Assembly: GCF_028288185.1 (NCBI RefSeq)
Contig: NZ_JAQBOF010000002.1
Coordinates: 103,066-167,065, forward strand
Direction: 5' to 3'
From: Mucilaginibacter sp.
GTDB taxonomy: Bacteria > Bacteroidota > Bacteroidia > Sphingobacteriales > Sphingobacteriaceae
DNA: 64,000 nucleotides
This document shows, piece by piece, positions 53,312 through 62,730 of the stretch. The translations under genes were made by a program, and so were the position numbers. The notes below the pieces were generated by a model that ran no database searches, was not told the DNA's origin, and saw only the letters and a list, made by a program, of their open reading frames with translations. The first letter of the stretch is position 1. The number at the start of each line of letters is the position of its first letter.

Positions 53312-54529
53312 ATGAGTGAAGCTATTATAAGCGTTGAAAATTTAGGAAAATGTTACCAGATAGGTAATAAGCAAGAACAGAGGTATACGGCATTACGAGA
53401 TGTTATAGCCAATAAGGCAAAAAATATTTTTAAGGCCAGGCGTGCTACATCAGATCATACCGAGGATTTTTGGGCCCTAAAAGATGTTAATTTTGAAATA
53501 AAAAAAGGCGATGCGGTAGGCATAATTGGCAGGAATGGGGCAGGTAAAAGCACGTTGCTAAAACTATTAAGCCGAATTACCGAGCCAACAACCGGTCGTA
53601 TTACTTTAAATGGGCGCGTGGCAAGCCTGTTAGAAGTGGGCACAGGTTTTCATCAAGAATTAACCGGGCGCGAAAACATATATCTTAACGGCTCTATACT
53701 GGGGATGAGTCATAAAGAGATCAAATCAAAATTTGACGAAATTGTAGACTTTAGCGACGTAGAAAAATTTTTAGATACCCCGGTAAAACGTTACAGTAGT
53801 GGCATGTACGTACGATTAGCGTTTGCTGTAGCGGCTCATTTAGAACCTGAAATATTAATAGTTGACGAAGTATTGGCTGTAGGTGATGCCGAATTTCAAA
53901 AGAAATGTTTGGGTAAAATGAATGATGTCAGCAAAGAAGGGAGAACAGTACTTTTTGTAAGTCACAACATAGACGCAGTAAGAAAATTAACAACATCAAC
54001 TATATATCTTAAAAATGGTGAAATAAGTTTTCACGGTATGACTAATGAAGGAATTATGTTATATAAAAATGACTTTTCTAATAATGGCAATAAAAATTAC
54101 ATTTGTTTAGGAAAAAAAAATGGGTTTGTTGCCATTAATATTAACACTAGCGACGCTTATGGTATTCACCGTTTCTCAGAACCAATAAATTTTACATTTA
54201 AAATAAACTTTGTATCAAAACCTATAAATGCGGGGCTTGCATTTCAAATAGTAGATAACTCGGGGCTATCCATAATCAACCCAGTTATTTATGATGATAA
54301 CATCGCATGGTCTAAAGAAGGTGATTTTGAAATAACGGCTCTTTTAGAAAGCCCTAAATTAATGCCAGGCAGGTATACCCTCACAGCTCATTTAGGTGAT
54401 AAGTTTAACAATAAGCACATAGAGACAGTAGAAGAAGTTTGCGCATTTGAAATCGTAAATAATAATGACATTGTAAACTTGAGTGAAAACTCAATATATG
54501 TTGAAGATATAAACTGGACATTAAATTAA
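53312..54529 (+). CDS. wzt: ABC polysaccharide exporter ATPase with C-terminal glycan-recognition domain
   Basis: From the ATG at 53312 (MSEAIISVENLG) this is 405 aa. The first 240 residues are an ABC ATPase: Walker A GIIGRNGAGKSTLL, signature RYSSGMYVRLAFA, Walker B LIVDEVLAVGD, switch His in FVSHNID. The remaining 140 or so residues form a Wzt-C beta-sandwich (YTLTAHLGDKFNN), the domain that in E. coli O8/O9a recognises the capped non-reducing end of the O-antigen before export. Its presence predicts a chain-terminating modification in this locus. Confidence 0.93.
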   Translation: MSEAIISVENLGKCYQIGNKQEQRYTALRDVIANKAKNIFKARRATSDHTEDFWALKDVNFEIKKGDAVGIIGRNGAGKSTLLKLLSRITEPTTGRITLNGRVASLLEVGTGFHQELTGRENIYLNGSILGMSHKEIKSKFDEIVDFSDVEKFLDTPVKRYSSGMYVRLAFAVAAHLEPEILIVDEVLAVGDAEFQKKCLGKMNDVSKEGRTVLFVSHNIDAVRKLTTSTIYLKNGEISFHGMTNEGIMLYKNDFSNNGNKNYICLGKKNGFVAININTSDAYGIHRFSEPINFTFKINFVSKPINAGLAFQIVDNSGLSIINPVIYDDNIAWSKEGDFEITALLESPKLMPGRYTLTAHLGDKFNNKHIETVEEVCAFEIVNNNDIVNLSENSIYVEDINWTLN

Positions 54530-54540
54530 AATTATTATAT

Positions 54541-55158
54541 ATGTTTTATAAAAAAAAAAGCTATACGCACGATCCGTTTTTTGTACAAAAAACGGAGATC
54601 AAAAAAACTGATAATCGCCTAGATTTATTTAGAAAATATTGCACCGGAAAAAGTGTGCTTCATTTTGGATGTACTGACTATCCAGTATTTAACCCTGAAA
54701 AAAATCTGCATATTCAATTAAATAGCTATGTTGACGAATTATATGGTTTTGATATAGATAAGGAGGGGATAGACGTTTTGAAAACATATGTTAACAAGCC
54801 TTATTTTTCTTCATTTTCGGAAGTGGCTGATAAACATTTTGACGTCTGCTTAATTCCCGAAACAATTGAACACGTAGATAATATTCAAATGTTTCTTAGC
54901 GACATATCTAAATTGTCCTGTGATAGATTCATTATAACAGGACCTAATTGTTTTGCACCAAATCATATAAAAAGAAATAGCTGGCATGGTGATGCGTTTC
55001 AAGAGATCGTTCATCCCGACCATAATTGCTGGTTCAGTGCTTACACGTTAAATAATGTCATCAAAAAATATACCACATTGACACCATTGGAAACATACTT
55101 ACTTGAGGGTGAAACTATGATTTGTGTAGTAAGTAGTAAAAGTAAAGTGGATGTCTAG
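54541..55158 (+). CDS. Class I SAM-dependent methyltransferase (small)
   Basis: The 205-aa protein has a motif I-like SAM loop VLHFGCTDYP (about 40-49), acidic post-I residue in DELYGFDIDKEGIDVL, and motif IV-like FDVCLIPETIEHVDN. This suggests a methyltransferase of the class that modifies sugars or polymer ends. It is encoded directly after wzt and overlaps the GT6 gene by 8 bases. The closeness to Wzt-C makes a chain-capping role attractive, but this is inference. Confidence 0.78.
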   Translation: MFYKKKSYTHDPFFVQKTEIKKTDNRLDLFRKYCTGKSVLHFGCTDYPVFNPEKNLHIQLNSYVDELYGFDIDKEGIDVLKTYVNKPYFSSFSEVADKHFDVCLIPETIEHVDNIQMFLSDISKLSCDRFIITGPNCFAPNHIKRNSWHGDAFQEIVHPDHNCWFSAYTLNNVIKKYTTLTPLETYLLEGETMICVVSSKSKVDV

Positions 55159-55957
55159 TACGATCGGCATCCTTTACATTTGCACTGGTAACTATGCTAT
55201 TTTCTGGGAAGAATTTTATCAATCTTCTCAAGAATTTTTATTTAAGGGGCACAAAAAAAAATATTTTGTATTTACTGATGCAAAGAAAATTTTTGCTGAG
55301 GATGATAGCGAAGTAAAAAAAATATATCAAAAGACCTTAGGTTGGCCGAATAATACCTTACTTCGTTTTGAGATGTTTTTGAAAGTTGAAGAAGAATTAA
55401 AAAAATGTGATTATTTGTTTTTCTTTAATGCCAATATATCCTTTTGCGATCATATAAGCTCAGAAATCTTACCGAATGAAATAGATTCCGGTTTGCTGGC
55501 AGTACTTCACCCTGGATATTGGAATAAAAAAAACGATGAATTTCCTTATGATAGAAATGCAAACTCTAAGGCATACATCGCACAAGGAGAAGGCGATCAT
55601 TATTTTATGGGTGGTTTTAATGGAGGCATGCGGGAAAACTATTTAAAATTGATCAATACATTAAAAAACAACATTCAGAACGACCTCAATAAAGGAGTAA
55701 TAGCATTATGGCATGACGAGTCGCACCTTAATCATTATTTGCTAAATAAAATGCCCAAAATATTGTCGCCAGAGTATGCGTACGTGGAAAATTGGGGTTT
55801 ACCTTTTATACCTAAACTTATTATATTGGATAAAGGTAAATATGGCGGACATAGGGCTTTGCGATATACCGGCGTTAAAAAGTGGCTGCTTGTTGCTAAG
55901 GATAATGTAAAGAAAATGTTTTATTACTTCGATATTTATAGGAGAAAATCTATCTAG
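55151..55957 (+). CDS. Glycosyltransferase family 6 (ABO/alpha-1,3-Gal(NAc)T-like)
   Basis: GT6 enzymes add Gal or GalNAc in alpha-1,3 linkage with retention, including human A/B transferases. The 268-aa protein matches the compact bacterial form: IGILYICTGNY at the start, LFFFNANISFCD with N93-A-N95 replacing the DxD metal motif of the animal enzymes, YFMGGFNGG, and WHDESHLNHY containing the catalytic-site Glu, then LSPEYAY. Known bacterial members with NxN are metal independent. The next gene is an alpha-1,2-fucosyltransferase, which in other systems makes the GT6 acceptor. Donor specificity is unknown. Confidence 0.88.
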   Translation: MSSTIGILYICTGNYAIFWEEFYQSSQEFLFKGHKKKYFVFTDAKKIFAEDDSEVKKIYQKTLGWPNNTLLRFEMFLKVEEELKKCDYLFFFNANISFCDHISSEILPNEIDSGLLAVLHPGYWNKKNDEFPYDRNANSKAYIAQGEGDHYFMGGFNGGMRENYLKLINTLKNNIQNDLNKGVIALWHDESHLNHYLLNKMPKILSPEYAYVENWGLPFIPKLIILDKGKYGGHRALRYTGVKKWLLVAKDNVKKMFYYFDIYRRKSI

Positions 55958-56003
55958 ATAAACTTTAATAAATGCTGTATGATTTTTAACAACATAATAA
56001 TAA

Positions 56004-56894
56004 ATGATCACAATAAAAATAATGGGGGGTGTTGGTAATCAGTTATTTCAATACGCATTGGGTTTTGCATTGAAGAAACAGCTTAATAAAGAAGTACAAT
56101 TTGATACATCTTATTATTACAATAATAACGATAATGATACAACCAAACGTCAATTATCGTTAGAGGCTTTTAGTTTAACTGATTTAAAAAAGAATAATTC
56201 AACTACAATAATTCCACAAGATATATTTGCAAAAGTCCCCCGATTTTTGGAACGCATATTTCTACCATATTATAAAAACTCTTACACTCAAGAAAAACAG
56301 TTTAAATTTGACCCTAATATTTTTCAAGTAAGAAACAATGCGTATTTGGATGGATATTGGCAATCGCCTAAATATTTTGAAGGCATAGAAGCAGATTTGC
56401 GTAACCAATTGGTGTTAAAAAATAAAATGAGTGCCGGCGCTGCCATTTATAGTGATTTAATAAATAGTTCAAACAATAGTATAAGTATACACATCAGGCG
56501 CTCTGATTATTTATCTAAATACAGCCATATTTATCATATTCAAACATCAGATTATTATACGAAAAGCATCAATTGCATTTTAAGTAATTTACAAATCGAG
56601 GATATAACTATATTTATTTTTTCAGATGATATAGATTGGTGCAAAGTAAATATTAAACTGCCATATAAAAATATTATGATTGAAGATGAGAAGATGTATT
56701 CTTATGAAGGAATGGTTTTAATGGCACAATGTAAACACAATATTATAGCAAATAGCACTTATTCCTGGTGGGGGGCATGGATGAATAACTATAAAAATAA
56801 AATTGTTGTTGCTCCTAAACAATGGTTTATTGAACCTAATCAAAACGCACAATATATTCAGTCCATTTATCCTCCTTCATGGGTATGTCTATAG
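56004..56894 (+). CDS. Alpha-1,2-fucosyltransferase (GT11)
   Basis: The 296-aa enzyme transfers fucose from GDP-fucose. Motif I at the N-terminus is MGGVGNQLFQYALG; motif HIRRSDY (H-x-R-R-x-D/G) is the GDP-binding signature of GT11 and alpha-1,6 relatives; and the C-terminal block NSTYSWWGAWMN is diagnostic of bacterial GT11. It lies 46 bases after the GT6 gene, on the same strand, and overlaps the following GT2 gene by 16 bases. No gene for GDP-fucose synthesis (gmd, fcl) is in the window. Confidence 0.93.
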   Translation: MITIKIMGGVGNQLFQYALGFALKKQLNKEVQFDTSYYYNNNDNDTTKRQLSLEAFSLTDLKKNNSTTIIPQDIFAKVPRFLERIFLPYYKNSYTQEKQFKFDPNIFQVRNNAYLDGYWQSPKYFEGIEADLRNQLVLKNKMSAGAAIYSDLINSSNNSISIHIRRSDYLSKYSHIYHIQTSDYYTKSINCILSNLQIEDITIFIFSDDIDWCKVNIKLPYKNIMIEDEKMYSYEGMVLMAQCKHNIIANSTYSWWGAWMNNYKNKIVVAPKQWFIEPNQNAQYIQSIYPPSWVCL

Positions 56895-57865
56895 TTTCAG
56901 TTGTAATGCCGGTGTACAATGCGGCTGAATTTTTGAGATCCTCTATTGATAGTATTTTAAATCAAAGCTTAACTGATTTGGAATTTATCATAATCAACGA
57001 TGGCTCTACAGATACAAGTCATAATATCATATCGTCATATACCGATCCAAGGATCAAATACATAAATAAGCAAAAAAATCAAGGTTTAGTCAAATGCCTT
57101 AACGAGGCTATTGAAATAGCCAACGGTCCTTATATAGCTCGTATGGATGCCGATGACATTGCATATAAAGATAGGTTAACTATGCAAGTTAGTTATTTGC
57201 AGCAAAATAAACATGTCAAACTTGTCGGCGCGCACGTCAGATTAATTGACATAAATTCAAAACCATTTGGTACTTGGAGATATCCAACAAGCTTAATTGA
57301 TGTAAAAAAAGAAATAAAAAACAGATGTTGCTTTGCACATCCAAGTGTAGTATTTGAGAAAAATATTTTCAATGAATTGGGTGGATATTATCCGATATTG
57401 GTTGCTGAAGATTACGACCTATGGGTAAGAATTTTAAATAAATATGAAGGAATAAATTTAGATTGCATATTAACCGATTACAGAATACACTCTACTAATT
57501 ATAGTTCAACACATTTACTTAAGCAGTCTTTGGCCTGCCTAGCAATTAAATATAATATTCCAGCAAATTGTGAGGTAGACCTACCGTATTTATCCAAAAA
57601 TGGTTTAAGTGAAATAGAAATTGTTAATCACGTTGTTAATTCATTTTTATTTTGGATAGAAGTATACAGAAAGATGCGTGATCCTAAGACATCTGATAAC
57701 TTGCTCAGCAATTTAAAATCCTTTTTAAATAAAATGACAAATAATAATAAGGCAAATATTCTTGTCTTAAAATATGAAATAAAATATAGCTTTTTTTTAT
57801 TGCGATTTGCAACCGTAGTTAGACTTTATTATCAATATTTATATTTAATAATTGGCCAAAATTAA
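56879..57865 (+). CDS. GT2 family glycosyltransferase
   Basis: The 328-aa inverting GT-A enzyme begins SIVSVVMPVYNAAEFL with the nucleotide-binding fold and has IINDGSTDTS, the DxD motif in ARMDADDIAYKDRL, and the C-terminal AEDYDLWVRI (ED-type catalytic base). The last 80 residues have a hydrophobic segment. The start overlaps GT11 by 16 bases, so it is translationally coupled. Which sugar it adds is unknown. Confidence 0.9.
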   Translation: MGMSIVSVVMPVYNAAEFLRSSIDSILNQSLTDLEFIIINDGSTDTSHNIISSYTDPRIKYINKQKNQGLVKCLNEAIEIANGPYIARMDADDIAYKDRLTMQVSYLQQNKHVKLVGAHVRLIDINSKPFGTWRYPTSLIDVKKEIKNRCCFAHPSVVFEKNIFNELGGYYPILVAEDYDLWVRILNKYEGINLDCILTDYRIHSTNYSSTHLLKQSLACLAIKYNIPANCEVDLPYLSKNGLSEIEIVNHVVNSFLFWIEVYRKMRDPKTSDNLLSNLKSFLNKMTNNNKANILVLKYEIKYSFFLLRFATVVRLYYQYLYLIIGQN

Positions 57866-57869
57866 TGCA

Positions 57870-58880
57870 ATGTTAATAAGTATAATAATACCTACCTACA
57901 AGCGATTAGAGATTTTAAAAGAAACCTATGATCATCTAATTGGTGCAATAAATGGTATTATCGCCGAAATTATTATTGTAAACGATGATAAAACTACGTC
58001 TGTGTTGGAAATAGTTGCGTTTTTAAATATTAATACATATAATACCATTGTTGTTAATAATAGAAATTATGGCGCGGCGAGTGCCCGAAATTTAGGAGCC
58101 CAATTGGCAACAAGTAAAATACTTTTGTTTATAGACGATGATATTATTGTTGACGCAAACACACTTTTAAACGTATTATACCTGCATGAAAAATTTGACC
58201 GGGCGCTGTCAACTCCCCTTTGGGAATATAGTGAACTGGTTAAAAAACTTCTAACTAAAACAACATTTGGCCGATATAAATTAGCTTATGATTATGCTCC
58301 TATAAGGGGTAAAATTGAGTATAAAATACCGGGAGAAAACAAATTGTATGAGGTGGAATCTCTTGCTTCTTTCTGTTTATCAATAAAAGCCAGTCATTAT
58401 AAGGAACTGAACGGAATGGATGAAAATTTTCCTTATGCAGGATGTGAGGATCAGGACTTTGCAGAACGGGCTAAAAACTTAGGATTTACCCTTATTTTGG
58501 ATGAGAATATTATTGTAAAGCATAATGAAATTGACCGTATAAAAAAGAAAAACTGGTTAACAAGGCAGTTTAACGGTGTGCAGGGTTTTGTTTTTTTATG
58601 TCAAAAATTCCCTGAACGCAAAGTAACAGCTATGTGGACTGAAAATATTCCCGTCCAAAAAAAAGATTCACAAAAATTGAAAATAAAAAAAATAGCAAAA
58701 TTTCTTATAAGACAAAAACTGCCGTTGTTGCTTTTTAATCTTATAGTAACAACTTGCGAAAAAGCATGCCTGCCCCAAATATTATTATTTAAATTATATA
58801 CAGTTCAGGCGGGAATTTATCTAAATAAAGGTTTTACAAAGTCTTACAACAAAAATGCACATAGTTCACATAATGGCTAA
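57870..58880 (+). CDS. GT2 family glycosyltransferase, second
   Basis: From the ATG at 57870 the protein is 336 aa. ISIIIPTYKRLEILKETYD opens the GT-A fold; LLFIDDDIIVD holds the D-x-D motif; MDENFPYAGCEDQDFAERA is the acceptor/catalytic region of rhamnosyl- and hexosyl-GT2 enzymes. The GT4 gene overlaps its end by 26 bases. Substrate unknown. Confidence 0.88.
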   Translation: MLISIIIPTYKRLEILKETYDHLIGAINGIIAEIIIVNDDKTTSVLEIVAFLNINTYNTIVVNNRNYGAASARNLGAQLATSKILLFIDDDIIVDANTLLNVLYLHEKFDRALSTPLWEYSELVKKLLTKTTFGRYKLAYDYAPIRGKIEYKIPGENKLYEVESLASFCLSIKASHYKELNGMDENFPYAGCEDQDFAERAKNLGFTLILDENIIVKHNEIDRIKKKNWLTRQFNGVQGFVFLCQKFPERKVTAMWTENIPVQKKDSQKLKIKKIAKFLIRQKLPLLLFNLIVTTCEKACLPQILLFKLYTVQAGIYLNKGFTKSYNKNAHSSHNG

Positions 58881-59973
58881 TAATTCTTCTGTACCCTATT
58901 TTAATTGGTTTGCAGAAGAAATTCATAAATATCCCTCCTATAAATTTTCTTTCATTGCTATGTGTCCCTCAAAACCACAAATGTTGGAGGATATGAAGGA
59001 AAGGGGATGTAATTGTTATTGGATAAAGTTTAATAATGCTAAGAGAAAAGGGTCTATGTTATTGGCATTACCTCAATTAATAAAACTTTTTAAACTAATT
59101 AACCCTGATGTAGTAAACACTCATTTGTTTGACGATTCATTACCAGCATTATTTGCAGCACGATTGGTCGGAATTAAAAAAAGAGTAATAACCAAAGGTG
59201 ATACAACCTTTCATTGGAATTATGCCAGAAAGTGGGTTTGGGCGGATAAATTTAATAATTTTAACGCAACCAATATTATAGCAATTAGCAATGAATCAAA
59301 AGAATTTATATTAAACAATGAAAAAGCTGATCCGCTTAAAGTTAAGCTGATACATCACGGAATCCCTTTTGAATATTTATGCAAGCAAAATGATAATTAT
59401 AAAAAAGAATTAAGAGCGAGATACAATATAACAGATAATATTGTAATAGGTACAGTTTCAAGGTACATTGAATGGAAAGGATATAGATACATAATTGAGG
59501 CCGCCGCAGAAATAATTAGAAAACACCCAAATGTGAAGTTTATTTTTATTGGTGAAGGCCCCCAATGTGATGAACTAAATTCTTTGATTATAAAATATGG
59601 GCTTCAGGGTAACATTATTTTAGCGGGCTGGATAGAAAGAGATTATATTCCATCCTTATATGGCATAATGGATATATATGTACACGCTGCAACTCAAGAA
59701 CCTTTTGGTTTTGTTATTGCAGAAGCCATGGCCAATGGAGTGCCATTGGTAACAACCCGAACCGGGGCTGCTGCTGATGCCCTTGAGCATAAAAAAAATT
59801 GTTACTTTGTTGCTGAAAAAAATTCGAAAGATATAATTTCAGGCATTAACTGGATGCTGAAAGATGTAAAAAGAAAATCACTAATTTCGGAAGAAATTAA
59901 GCTAATAGCACACTCCATGTATGATGTAAAGTTTATGCTAAAAAATTACTTAAACGTATATTTAAATAATTAA
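58855..59973 (+). CDS. GT4 family glycosyltransferase
   Basis: The 372-aa retaining GT-B enzyme starts MHIVHIMANNSSVPYFNWFA and has the donor-binding C-terminal domain: IGTVSRYIEWKGYRYIIEA, KFIFIGEGPQCDELN and the EX7E motif in QEPFGFVIAEAMANGVPLV. The fold and motifs are standard. It overlaps the previous GT2 gene by 26 bases and is followed after 2 bases by an FkbM methyltransferase. Confidence 0.92.
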   Translation: MHIVHIMANNSSVPYFNWFAEEIHKYPSYKFSFIAMCPSKPQMLEDMKERGCNCYWIKFNNAKRKGSMLLALPQLIKLFKLINPDVVNTHLFDDSLPALFAARLVGIKKRVITKGDTTFHWNYARKWVWADKFNNFNATNIIAISNESKEFILNNEKADPLKVKLIHHGIPFEYLCKQNDNYKKELRARYNITDNIVIGTVSRYIEWKGYRYIIEAAAEIIRKHPNVKFIFIGEGPQCDELNSLIIKYGLQGNIILAGWIERDYIPSLYGIMDIYVHAATQEPFGFVIAEAMANGVPLVTTRTGAAADALEHKKNCYFVAEKNSKDIISGINWMLKDVKRKSLISEEIKLIAHSMYDVKFMLKNYLNVYLNN

Positions 59974-59975
59974 TT

Positions 59976-60863
59976 TTGAAGAAATTTATAAAATTTATAT
60001 ATAAAATTATTCCTTTTAAAAAGGGAATATTTACTGCGATAAAATATTTTTGGATTCCATCAAAAAGCTTAAGTCAGCACTTGCATTTTAACTCTATAAT
60101 AAAAATAAAAGCTCATTCAGAAAATAGCTTTTACATGCAGCATTATGGATATATGATTGAGAACGAGCTTTTTTGGCATGGCATTGACAACGCCTGGGAA
60201 AAAATTTCATTCAAGTTATGGAAAGCGTTAAGTGAAAATTCAGAAATCATTTTAGATATCGGGGCAAACACGGGTGTTTACAGTTTAATTTCTGGTAGCA
60301 TGAATCCATTAGCCCAAATTTATTCTTTTGAACCCATCAAATCGGTTTTTGAGAAATTGAATTATAACATAGGATTAAATTCATTTAAATCAGAAGTGAA
60401 ATCATATGAAGTAGCGTTATCGGATTTTACAGGAGAAGCAACAATATATATGGAAAAAAACGCTACTCATGCATTATCTGTAACAGTAAATAAATCATTA
60501 TTACCAGATGCAGTTGAATACAGAACAGAAAAAATAAAAACAATAAGACTCGATGAATTTATTGAAAAAGAAAGCCTGAAAAAAATTGATCTAATTAAAA
60601 TTGATGTTGAAACCCATGAGCCAGAAGTGCTTTCAGGCATGGGTATATATTTAAAGAAATTTCGGCCAACTATATTGATTGAAATACTTACCGACGAAAT
60701 AGGAGAACAAGTTCAGGCATTAGTTCAAAACTTAAATTACTTATATTTTAATATAGACGAAAAAAGTGGAGAAATTATTAGAACGAAAAATATAAGTAAA
60801 AGTAATTACTTTAATTATTTAATTTGTGATGAAGAAAAAGCAAGGTTTTTGAAACTAATTTAA
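59976..60863 (+). CDS. FkbM family methyltransferase
   Basis: FkbM enzymes O-methylate sugars and macrolides. The 295-aa protein shows motif I ILDIGANTGVYSLI, IYSFEPIKSVFEKL (FEP loop) and the C-terminal IDLIKIDVETHEPEVLSGM, which define the family. The start is TTG at 59976, with no upstream ATG in frame. It is the second of three methyltransferases in the locus; one may methylate an internal sugar and another the chain end. Confidence 0.88.
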   Translation: MKKFIKFIYKIIPFKKGIFTAIKYFWIPSKSLSQHLHFNSIIKIKAHSENSFYMQHYGYMIENELFWHGIDNAWEKISFKLWKALSENSEIILDIGANTGVYSLISGSMNPLAQIYSFEPIKSVFEKLNYNIGLNSFKSEVKSYEVALSDFTGEATIYMEKNATHALSVTVNKSLLPDAVEYRTEKIKTIRLDEFIEKESLKKIDLIKIDVETHEPEVLSGMGIYLKKFRPTILIEILTDEIGEQVQALVQNLNYLYFNIDEKSGEIIRTKNISKSNYFNYLICDEEKARFLKLI

Positions 60864-60919
60864 AATACGGAAGAATCCATTCTGGCAAATAATAAATTTA
60901 TATATATAAAACTACGATA

Positions 60920-61828
60920 ATGCTAGACATGAAGTATTCTTTCAAATATATTACTTGTTGTAACCTATGTGGATCGTCAAGTAATGCGCATAAAGTAATA
61001 GGTAAACGCCTCAATCAATCGCAAGGTAAAAATCCCCGTAAAAAAATTGGAATAACCACTTCTATAATTAAATGTACAAATTGTAACTTAATTTACAGTA
61101 ATCCTCAACCAGTTCCTGATGACATTCAGGACCATTATGGTTTACCGCCGGAAAATTATTGGATAGATGATTATTTTACTTTTAATGAAAACTATTTTAA
61201 AGCTGAAATAGAAATACTCAGAACGCTCATTGACTTTAAAAAAGGCATGAAATCACTCGATATTGGAGCGGGGTTGGGTAAGGCTATGACCGCTCTTTCT
61301 ACTGCAGGATTTGATGCTTATGGGTTCGAGCCATCTCAACCCTTTTATGAAAGGGCTATAAATAGAATGAAAATAAGTTCTGAAAAATTAAAACTTGGGA
61401 TGATTGAGGAAATAGAGTATCCCGATAATCATTTTGATTTTATAACATTTGGGGCAGTTTTAGAACATCTTTATGATCCGTCTGCAGCAATAACTAAATC
61501 GTTAAAATGGTTAAAGCCAAATGGTATTATTCATATCGAAGTCCCATCATCAAACTGGCTGGTGGGTAAAATTATTAATTTATACTATTCGATTAGAGGG
61601 CTTGACTATGTTGGAAATTTATCTCCAATGCATGCCCCTTATCATCTGTATGAATTTGGATTAAAATCATTTGAAGACCATGCCATATCTAATAACTATG
61701 AAGTAATATTACATCAATACTATGTGTGTCAAACATACATGCCTAAAATAATTGATTACATCATTACACCTTTTATGAAGAAAACCGATACAGGAATGCA
61801 ACTTTGTGTTTGGTTGAAAAAGAAGTAA
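60920..61828 (+). CDS. SAM-dependent methyltransferase with N-terminal zinc-ribbon-like region
   Basis: The 302-aa protein begins with two CxxC pairs (CNLCGSS and CTNCNLIYSNPQP), a common N-terminal module of sugar C-/O-methyltransferases, followed by a class I methyltransferase domain: KSLDIGAGLGKAMTAL for SAM binding and EYPDNHFDFITFGAVLEHL. The sequence style is that of TylF/NovP-unrelated methyltransferases acting on nucleotide sugars, or of protein partners in LPS loci. Substrate unknown. Confidence 0.85.
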   Translation: MLDMKYSFKYITCCNLCGSSSNAHKVIGKRLNQSQGKNPRKKIGITTSIIKCTNCNLIYSNPQPVPDDIQDHYGLPPENYWIDDYFTFNENYFKAEIEILRTLIDFKKGMKSLDIGAGLGKAMTALSTAGFDAYGFEPSQPFYERAINRMKISSEKLKLGMIEEIEYPDNHFDFITFGAVLEHLYDPSAAITKSLKWLKPNGIIHIEVPSSNWLVGKIINLYYSIRGLDYVGNLSPMHAPYHLYEFGLKSFEDHAISNNYEVILHQYYVCQTYMPKIIDYIITPFMKKTDTGMQLCVWLKKK

Positions 61829-61857
61829 CTATTTAAAATCATGTTAATTTTTATATT

Positions 61858-62730
61858 TTGGATGAACGAGTCTCTATTATAATAGCGTTATTTAATGCAG
61901 AGAATTACATAAATGAGACGATATTGTCTGTTATCAATCAATCCTATACAAACTGGGAACTCATAATCATAGACGATGGATCAACAGATGGGTCTGCACA
62001 TATTATTCAACAACACTTAATAGATAATAGAATTCAATATTTTAAAAAGTATAATACAGGAGTATCTGATAGTCGAAATTTTGGTGCAAATATAGCAACC
62101 GGAATTTTTTTGTGCTTTTTGGATGCCGACGATCTTTTTCATTACAATAACATTAAAGAAAAATTGGATTTTTTAATGTCCAATCCCGAATATCCACTCG
62201 TTCATGCAGATGTTGAGTTAATTGATGAAAATAGTAATTCTACTGGTGGTTATTTTAAAGGAAAAGGTGGTAATATATTAAATAGCTTGTTATTATGGCA
62301 AGAAACTAATATTCCCGGTCCATCAAGTACTATGATGACAAAAAACATCTTTTATAATATTGGTCAATGGGATGTTGCCTTTTCAACGGCAGCAGATCAG
62401 GAGTTGTTTTTTAGGGTGGCTGCGAAACATCCAATTGGACATATAAATAAAGTATTAACAAGTTATAGAGTTTTGCCCAATAGTATGAGCCGTAACATAT
62501 CAATAATGGAAAAGGACCATGTTAGCGTATACAAAAAGGCGTATAAAAATGGCTTATTTAAATCATTTTGGTTCAAACAACAATGCTTCTCTAATTTATA
62601 TTTTACGTTGGCAGGCAGCTGGTGGATAAATGGTAAAAATAAAAAGCGGGGAATATACTTTTTAATAAAAGCTTTATTTATCTATCCGCCTGTGTTAGTA
62701 AAGTTGACTAAGAAAGTGATAAGTAAATGA
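61858..62730 (+). CDS. GT2 family glycosyltransferase, third
   Basis: The 290-aa GT-A enzyme starts at TTG 61858 (the ATG at 61862 is out of frame). It has VSIIIALFNAENYI, IIDDGSTDGS, FLDADDLFHYNN with the DxD motif and TAADQELFFRVAAK near the acceptor side. A hydrophobic C-terminal segment may touch the membrane. It overlaps the following gene by 4 bases (ATGA). Confidence 0.9.
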   Translation: MDERVSIIIALFNAENYINETILSVINQSYTNWELIIIDDGSTDGSAHIIQQHLIDNRIQYFKKYNTGVSDSRNFGANIATGIFLCFLDADDLFHYNNIKEKLDFLMSNPEYPLVHADVELIDENSNSTGGYFKGKGGNILNSLLLWQETNIPGPSSTMMTKNIFYNIGQWDVAFSTAADQELFFRVAAKHPIGHINKVLTSYRVLPNSMSRNISIMEKDHVSVYKKAYKNGLFKSFWFKQQCFSNLYFTLAGSWWINGKNKKRGIYFLIKALFIYPPVLVKLTKKVISK

